15,331 nucleotides of DNA from an uncultured Acholeplasmataceae bacterium (GTDB lineage: Bacteria > Bacillota_I > Bacilli_A > Acholeplasmatales > Acholeplasmataceae): assembly GCA_938041945.1 (NCBI GenBank), contig CALISC010000030.1, positions 1-15,331 on the forward strand. Reading direction: 5' to 3'. The position numbers were made by a program, and so were the translations under genes. This document shows, piece by piece, positions 15,278 to 15,331 of this stretch (the first letter of the stretch is position 1; the number at the start of each line of letters is the position of its first letter). The notes under the pieces are model-generated. The model was given only the letters and a program-made list of their open reading frames with translations, was not told the origin of the DNA and made no database searches.

Positions 15278-15331
15278 AGCCAGTAAAAAAACTATGGTTT
15301 AACAAATCATTAACAAGAAAACTAATTTTTA

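Overview
The window looks like a chromosomal segment of a low-GC (about one third G+C) Bacilli/Mollicutes-like bacterium with a reduced style of genome. TGG is the only tryptophan codon in the genes, and TGA ends several of them (nusA, the priA-like gene, the first orphan gene near the right end). The standard bacterial code is therefore used, not the Mycoplasma code. The species cannot be named from sequence reading alone.

Layout. (1) Positions 1-1222, minus strand: the N-terminal two thirds of the translational GTPase TypA/BipA, very Staphylococcus-like in sequence and with codon use unlike the genes that follow. (2) Positions 1235-1737: a gene-poor gap holding the decayed remnant of an unidentified gene (one in-frame TAG). 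(3) Positions 1738-4458: a P-type ATPase with Ca2+-pump motifs. (4) Positions 4488-11372: an operon led by an extended -10 promoter and a hairpin leader: rimP, nusA, ylxR, infB, rbfA, a priA-like gene and fmt. The genes are tightly packed, several start and stop codons overlap, and the theme is transcription elongation, 30S maturation and initiation. The PriA homologue keeps its zinc cluster but has lost its helicase motifs. (5) Positions 11402-14567: an accessory block running on from fmt: a membrane-anchored trypsin-like protease, a lipobox-bearing protein with a long Ala/Val/Gly-rich hydrophobic belt and a C-terminal domain resembling polymorphic-toxin tips, and two small paralogous proteins of unknown family that sit where immunity genes usually sit. 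(6) Positions 14629-15220: tRNA-Cys and, converging on it, an ssb gene, with one bidirectional terminator between them. The SSB lacks the usual acidic C-terminal tip.

The most interesting points are the possible toxin/immunity cassette (protease, exported toxin-like lipoprotein, duplicated immunity-like genes), the paired decay of PriA helicase motifs and the SSB tip that PriA normally contacts, the probable foreign origin of typA (or an assembly join), and a possible NusA-responsive attenuator ahead of rimP-nusA.
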